A stretch of DNA of 64,000 bases from Chrysochromulina parva (Eukaryota > Haptophyta > Prymnesiales > Chrysochromulinaceae), in the NCBI GenBank assembly GCA_002887195.1, contig PJAB01000018.1:1-64000 (forward strand), read 5' to 3'. Both the position numbers and the translations under genes were made by a program. Numbering within the stretch: the stretch's first letter is position 1; every line of letters starts with the position of its first letter. The notes beneath the pieces are model-generated. The model worked only from the letters and a program-made list of their open reading frames with translations. It was not told the origin of the DNA and made no database searches. This document shows positions 59,438 through 64,000 of the stretch, in pieces.

Positions 59438-60382
59438 TCATGCCGGGGGCGCCTCCTCCTTGAGCGCGCCGCCCACCTCCTTGAAAAGGAAGTTGAGCTG
59501 CATCAGCCGCTTCTCAGACCAGGCGGCCACTCCCTCCTCTTCACGCTTCATCGGCTCCGGATGGGAATATTGGACCTGGAGGCCCTCGCACCGCGCCCCG
59601 CCCCAGCGTGCCGCCCGGATGAACGGCACAATCTGAGCGTCCCAGAGCTCGCCGTCGTTTTGCAACCAAAAGCTGGCCGCTGCGGCACGGAATGCCACCG
59701 GACCAAATGTCCAATCAAGCGTGGGCAGCCCGACTGCACTGCCGAGCGTGTCGAGGTACCGGTTGACAAAGTTCTCCGAGTGGTACTGCTCGATGGGGTA
59801 CGAGCGACGGAAAAGGCTATCGTCCCGGCGCGGCACGCACACATCGCAGCCGGAGCTTACCACATACGCGGCCACCTCTCGCTGCAGCCCGATCATCTCC
59901 ACCTTCTCGAGCTCCTGGAAGCAGATGACGCCATCAGGTGGGAGTTGCGAGCGCGCGATGCCAATGGCCTCGCGGAGCGCAGCTCCTTTGCGCCCGCGCG
60001 CCGTCTGCACGTGCACCTCGGCGCCTGCCTCACGCAGTGCCTCACGCACTTCGGGCGGCGAAGCATCCACGAGCAGCAGACGGATGCCGAGGGCCTTGGC
60101 GCGACGGCACGCCTCCACGCCGAGCTTGAAGCGCGGGTCCGCCATGTTCGGGTAAAACGTGCACGATACGACCACGAAGTTTGCCGGGCTGCCATGCAAG
60201 AGCACCGTCTCCAGGGAAGCCACACGGCCAAGAAGCGACTCAAATGAGCTGCTGGCCACCGCCGCCGAGGGCGTGGCATGCGGAGGCGGGCTGGGTTCCG
60301 CAAGCGTAAGCGTCGCGCGCGCAGCCACGACCGACGCAGCGGCCAGACAGGGTCGCGTGAGGCGCGAAATGGAACGCCACAT
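59438..60382 (-). CDS. GT-A-like nucleotide-sugar transferase domain protein
   Basis: A 314-residue intronless product. After a basic, Ala-rich N-terminus that may be a targeting peptide, a Rossmann-like strand FVVVSCTFYPNMADPRFKLG begins a fold in which GIRLLLVDASPPEVREAL, EVHVQTARGRKGAALREAIGIA and ICFQELEKVEMI resemble the nucleotide-binding half of GT-A enzymes. The region DVCVPRRDDSLFRRSYPIEQYHSENFVNRYLD and LDWTFGPVAFRA would form the acceptor half. The DxD position appears as QELEK, so metal binding is uncertain. A glycosyltransferase role is suggested, not proved. Confidence 0.5.
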   Translation of the reverse strand: MWRSISRLTRPCLAAASVVAARATLTLAEPSPPPHATPSAAVASSSFESLLGRVASLETVLLHGSPANFVVVSCTFYPNMADPRFKLGVEACRRAKALGIRLLLVDASPPEVREALREAGAEVHVQTARGRKGAALREAIGIARSQLPPDGVICFQELEKVEMIGLQREVAAYVVSSGCDVCVPRRDDSLFRRSYPIEQYHSENFVNRYLDTLGSAVGLPTLDWTFGPVAFRAAAASFWLQNDGELWDAQIVPFIRAARWGGARCEGLQVQYSHPEPMKREEEGVAAWSEKRLMQLNFLFKEVGGALKEEAPPA

Positions 60383-61199
60383 CCGCGAGGACCTCGTGGG
60401 GCGTGCAAGACCACGTTACGGGAAAAACATTGCAAAACCTGGCTGCTGCTGCAGCTGCTGTGAAACACACAACGCGCGCGCGCGCTCCTCTCCGGACCCC
60501 CAAGCACGGGGGCCGCAATCGCAATGGACGCAAAACCTGGCATACTATTGGGGGGAGCCGGGACACACACGAGACACACGGAACACGCGGACGCACAAAG
60601 GCACACAGACCACACAGACGAACCTCACAACCATCGAAACCCACCAACAACACACACCTTGCACGTCAGCGCGACGACCGAAGCCGCGGCCGACTCAACA
60701 GCCGCAGGCCCGGAGCCGACCGTACATACGGTACATGTAACTTCATTCACAGCCAATGGTTCTTTCGAAACCCCCAGACACCGGACCGGCGTACATACGG
60801 ATGCGGTTACCAACACACTGATACGTACAGACTTACAAAGCAAACTCAAATACCAAATACGTGAAGGTCAACACCTCGCACATCACACTCGTTCACAGTT
60901 CGTGCTCGGTTGGGTACTTATAGTGTTAACGAACATCGCACGCGTCGTTGACGACCCGGTTAGTACATAGTAACGGCCGCTTAGGACCATTATCAGCGGC
61001 TCCACATATAGCGGGCTCGCTTGGCGCAGTCGGTGCTAAGTCGAACGCTCGATCTCGAGAAAGTCCGCGGCGGCGTCGCTAGTCGCTCGAGTCCGGTCGG
61101 TCGCCTAGTTTTCTAAGTGCCTAGCCATGGTGCCTAGCCCAGGTTAGTCACGATGCAGTTGATGATTCGCAACCGCCAACTCTCAATGAGACTCTACCG
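60383..61199. other. intergenic, CA-rich
   Basis: No gene can be supported. The block 60555-60680 is rich in CACA/ACAC and CACACAGAC strings. A TGGCGCAGTCGG string near 61029-61040 matches a tRNA box A, but no acceptor stem pairs around it. Confidence 0.4.
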
Positions 61200-62104
61200 C
61201 TACATGTACCCAAATGGATGCTTCGCAAAAGGGACCCCCACATCAGCCACGCCTCGGGCGATTCGGTTCGAATCGATGGCCGCGAGCAGCGCGGCGTGTG
61301 CCTCCTCTGCTCGCAGCGTCAGGGTGTGGCCAGGCCCGTGCGCGAGCTTCAGTGCCGTCACGGCCCGCCCCAGCTCAACCACGGCAGCATCCAGGTGGCT
61401 CTCTGCCTTCTCGGCAGCCGCCTTGCGGCTGCCTTGCCAAGCCGGCGGGCCGTGCTCGAGCCGAGCGCTGGTTGGCCGACAAAAGTGAATTCCCACACGT
61501 CCAGCACTTGTAGGAGGCAAGAATACGGATGCTCCGCCATGCCTATGACTGTCTCCGGGACGGTGGCCCGCATCTGCTCACACAGCAGGAACCGAAAAGA
61601 GACGTCAGAGCAGGTGCGGTCCCACAGCATCGAGTGTGCGACCACTTCTATCGCAGCTTGCACACATGGAGGTATGACAGTCTGGCTTCCCACACCGACG
61701 GCAGACAAGGTTTCGTGTAACGCTGCAACTGTCTTGATGTGGTAGTCTTCGTCGTGCGAAACCGATCCGCTACGATCGGCATAATGGCCCTCCAAATCAA
61801 GCCCTGGAGCTTGGGCAGCACGGATCCGAGAGCCGCTGCGAGGCGTGAACTTTGGGTCTACCCGGAGCGTATTGGGTAGTGCGGGCTCCTGGAGATGAGT
61901 GGCCCATCCATCATAAATAGTGCGCATGCGCCCAACTCGAAGGGACGAACTGTTCGGTGCAACAACGCGACGCACGCGTACCGTGAGTTTCACGTCCTCC
62001 CGTGTGAACGATACATGTAACACGACAGACGCGACCCGATAACACGGGTTGTCGTAAAAAAGACACGGGTTGTCGACAACAAACAAGCCGGGACCCAGTC
62101 CCAC
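61200..62104 (-). CDS. unresolved gene with TPR/SMYD-tail-like C-terminus
   Basis: Two overlapping minus-strand frames appear to belong together but are not joined by a splice site I can fix. The upstream frame (62104-about 61450) encodes HIKTVAALHETLSAVG and QAAIEVVAHSMLWDRTC. The downstream frame (about 61490-61200) encodes KAESHLDAAVVELGRAVTALK, then LAHGPGHTLTLRAEEAHAALL, which resembles the helical C-terminal repeat of SMYD or MYND proteins, and ends at 61200. Either a short intron near 61440-61500, a frameshift, or a decayed gene would explain this. Function unknown. Confidence 0.3.
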
Positions 62105-62329
62105 GCCAGAGGTGAAAGCTTTTTTCTAACTTTTTCGCGTCGATCAGTCTTCACGGAATGATTCCCGCATCCCGGGTTTGATTCGACCATGGAAGACCAT
62201 GGTTTCGACCCATCGTGCTTGCTGGATTGTGGATACGTCTTTCTACGCCGGATTACTGTATTATAGTGTGGAAATCGTAGCTACGCTCGTCGAGTAGAAT
62301 CTAGATGCAGCGGACGCGGCCGGGCCGGC

Positions 62330-64000
62330 CTACTCCTCGCCCTCGGCATCGTCCAGGATCTGGTCGATACGTGTGTGCCGCTGGGAGCGGACAGCGGCTT
62401 CCTGCTCGGCTTCAGCCGCTTCACCGGCCCTCCGCTCGTCGAGTGCAGCCTCGCTCGGACCCCAGCTCTGGCCGAGCCATGGGGGCAGCGCCGCGCGTGG
62501 GCGCCCGCCTGCACTCCCCCGCGCCGAGCCGAGGGTCATCAGGACAGCTGCGGGCACGAGGCGCGCGGTCAGGGCACGCCCGTCGCCCAGCAGGGCGGAC
62601 ACATCTACCGACGGCTCGGGCGCAGCGTCCGGAGGTCCCAAGGTAAGGGAGGGTGGCTCTTCCGCCGCTCCTTTGAACACGACCGCGACGCCCGCAGAGG
62701 CGGTGGTACGTGGGATGAGCTCACACCGATCGCGCAGCGTCTCGGCGGTGACGCTCCCCGCCGCGCCGCCCGCCGCGCCGCCCGCCGCTCCGTGCGCGCC
62801 GCCGCCGCGGCTGGCGCTGCCAGGGCGCTGAATGTAGGGAGCCTCAGGCGCGGCGTAGGAGGCACGGTAGTGAGCCTCGAGCTCAGCCGGCTCATCAATG
62901 AGGAGCCTTTTGGCGAGCGCGCCCTGCTGCATGGCGAAGAGCGAGGGCGCCTCGCGGTACAGTGTCTCGAGTAGCGACGACTGTGGTGGCGTGGCGTCGC
63001 CGAGCGGTGCGCCGTACGAGGCATGCGCGTGTGCCGCGACACCGGGCGCGTCGGCGCTCTGTGCGAGCCAAGTGTGAAGCTCTTCGTCCTCGTGGCGTGC
63101 ATGTGCACTACTCTCAACTGTCGCGTCGGTTATAACGGCCGCCGCGGCGGCGGGCGGCGGCGAGTTGCGAGCGCCGTTGCGAGCGCCTGATGACTGAGCG
63201 GGCGAGGTCGCTGGCCGCGGGGGCGATGCCAGCCCCGGCGGCGACGATGCACGTGCAGCCTCGCGCTGAAAATAATAATTCTCCTGCGCCTGCGGCCGCG
63301 TCGACGCCATGAGCGACGGCCTGCCGTTGAGACCCACGAGCCACGTGCGCGGCGGCACCGACGCCGAACCCAACGCCGACGCCGGCCGCGACCCTTCGAA
63401 TCCGCTGCCGCTGCCGGCGCCGTGCGAGGCTGTGGGTGGCGGTGTGCGGGCGCTCTGCGGGCGCGAGGATAGCACGATCTGGCGTGACGGGAGCACGTGG
63501 GCGGTTACGTGGGCGGCGCCCTGGGCGCAGGCATGTGCCCTCGTGACGGCGCATGCGCCCGGCGCGAGCTCCTCTCCTGTAACGGCTACGTACCCGGCCG
63601 CGGCGGCCGCGGCGACCGCGGCGGCAGGGCGCGGCGTGCTCCTTGTGGGCTCTGTCAGCTTGGCGGCCGCGTGCTCCTCCTCAAGGGCGAGGAGGAGGGA
63701 GGCAGCGTCCTGCTTGGCGGCAGCGTACTCGCTCACAAGTATGGCTGGCACCGCACGCGAGCATGCATGCAGTGTCTTGCCACGGTGCGACGGCGGGTGC
63801 ACACCATGCACATAGCCCACAGTGGACAGCTGAACGGCGGCGCGCGTGGCGGCGGCGGCACGCGCGGCGGCACGCGGCGACTGATCTAGCATGGAGAGCG
63901 ACTGGACTGTGGTCGCCTCGCGAGCACTCTCCGCGAGCCGCTCGCGAAAGAAGGCGGCCCGGCGCGACGCGAGGCTCCTCTGCGCCGCAAGGGCCTCCGG
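62330..64000 (-). CDS. uncharacterised Ala-rich protein, 5' end beyond the window
   Basis: The frame is open from the right edge (64000) to a TAG at 62330, at least 556 residues, so the start lies outside. The first visible 36 codons (AFFRERLAESAREATT) have coding character and continue the frame upstream of an internal Met at 63892. The protein is Ala/Pro/Ser-rich with short charged helices, an ENYYFQREAARASSPP segment and an acidic C-terminus, RIDQILDDAEGEE. No domain is recognised. Low-complexity GGAAGG and PPPAAAAA runs suggest disorder. Confidence 0.5.
   Translation of the reverse strand, partial: PEALAAQRSLASRRAAFFRERLAESAREATTVQSLSMLDQSPRAAARAAAATRAAVQLSTVGYVHGVHPPSHRGKTLHACSRAVPAILVSEYAAAKQDAASLLLALEEEHAAAKLTEPTRSTPRPAAAVAAAAAAGYVAVTGEELAPGACAVTRAHACAQGAAHVTAHVLPSRQIVLSSRPQSARTPPPTASHGAGSGSGFEGSRPASALGSASVPPRTWLVGLNGRPSLMASTRPQAQENYYFQREAARASSPPGLASPPRPATSPAQSSGARNGARNSPPPAAAAAVITDATVESSAHARHEDEELHTWLAQSADAPGVAAHAHASYGAPLGDATPPQSSLLETLYREAPSLFAMQQGALAKRLLIDEPAELEAHYRASYAAPEAPYIQRPGSASRGGGAHGAAGGAAGGAAGSVTAETLRDRCELIPRTTASAGVAVVFKGAAEEPPSLTLGPPDAAPEPSVDVSALLGDGRALTARLVPAAVLMTLGSARGSAGGRPRAALPPWLGQSWGPSEAALDERRAGEAAEAEQEAAVRSQRHTRIDQILDDAEGEE

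Noticed and set aside
61015..61110. Possible tRNA: box A-like TGGCGCAGTCGG and a box B-like GCTCGAGTCC about 58 nt later
   Set aside because: No acceptor-stem or T-arm pairing can be drawn and box B has two mismatches, so it is more likely chance or a tRNA-derived relic.

Overview
This is nuclear DNA from a GC-rich, gene-dense photosynthetic eukaryote, most likely a haptophyte alga; a pelagophyte-like stramenopile is the main alternative. About 28 protein genes lie on both strands, roughly one per 2.3 kb. Most have no introns. The introns that can be placed are short (74-399 nt), and at least seven genes are rebuilt by joining exons so that domains, reading phase and total length all agree. 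The best clue to lineage is a peptide chain release factor 3 whose N-terminus is a signal peptide followed by an A-F-x-x-P motif at the predicted cleavage site, as in bipartite pre-proteins of complex red plastids. An OFD1-like LisH/coiled-coil protein suggests the cell makes centrioles or flagella.

Layout. 1-8.2 kb: a tail-anchored SET-domain protein, a thioredoxin-PUB fusion, a class I cyclic-nucleotide phosphodiesterase, and a CS-domain/2-oxoglutarate oxygenase fusion with a 15-bp tandem repeat. 8.4-22 kb: a secreted protein with 12 EGF-like modules, a GT23-like fucosyltransferase, two unknown proteins, a membrane-anchored CRAL-TRIO protein and an armadillo-like protein. 22-38.9 kb: a GT31-GT31-sulfotransferase fusion, an FKBP with a basic tail behind an in-frame TAG, the OFD1-like protein, a second 2OG oxygenase, a SAM/UBA/RING protein with RNA-binding-type zinc fingers, a CS-domain protein and a membrane-anchored cathepsin X-like protease. 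39.6-49.2 kb: a WDR53-like WD40 protein, a three-RRM hnRNP H/ESRP-like protein, a TFIIS-like protein, a fucosyltransferase-like protein, a repetitive acidic protein and plastid RF3. 49.2-64 kb: a calcium-binding soluble adenylyl cyclase-like protein of 1440 residues, a CDF zinc transporter, a secreted beta-propeller, an O-fucosyltransferase-like protein, a GT-A-like protein, an unresolved gene and a partial gene running off the right edge.

Themes. At least five genes are carbohydrate-modifying (GT23-like, GT31/sulfotransferase, GT37/NodZ-like, POFUT-like, GT-A-like), consistent with a cell that makes complex sulfated, fucosylated glycans. A cyclase-like protein and a phosphodiesterase give both ends of cyclic-nucleotide signalling. 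Many gene pairs are divergent and share promoters of 100-300 bp.

The most unusual signal is in the introns. In five of the twelve introns placed here, sequence at one splice junction is repeated at the other end of the intron, as expected if introns arise by tandem duplication of exon DNA. Three of these lie in the cyclase gene, where two introns also share a 26-nt block. All functional calls come from reading the sequence; no database search was run.
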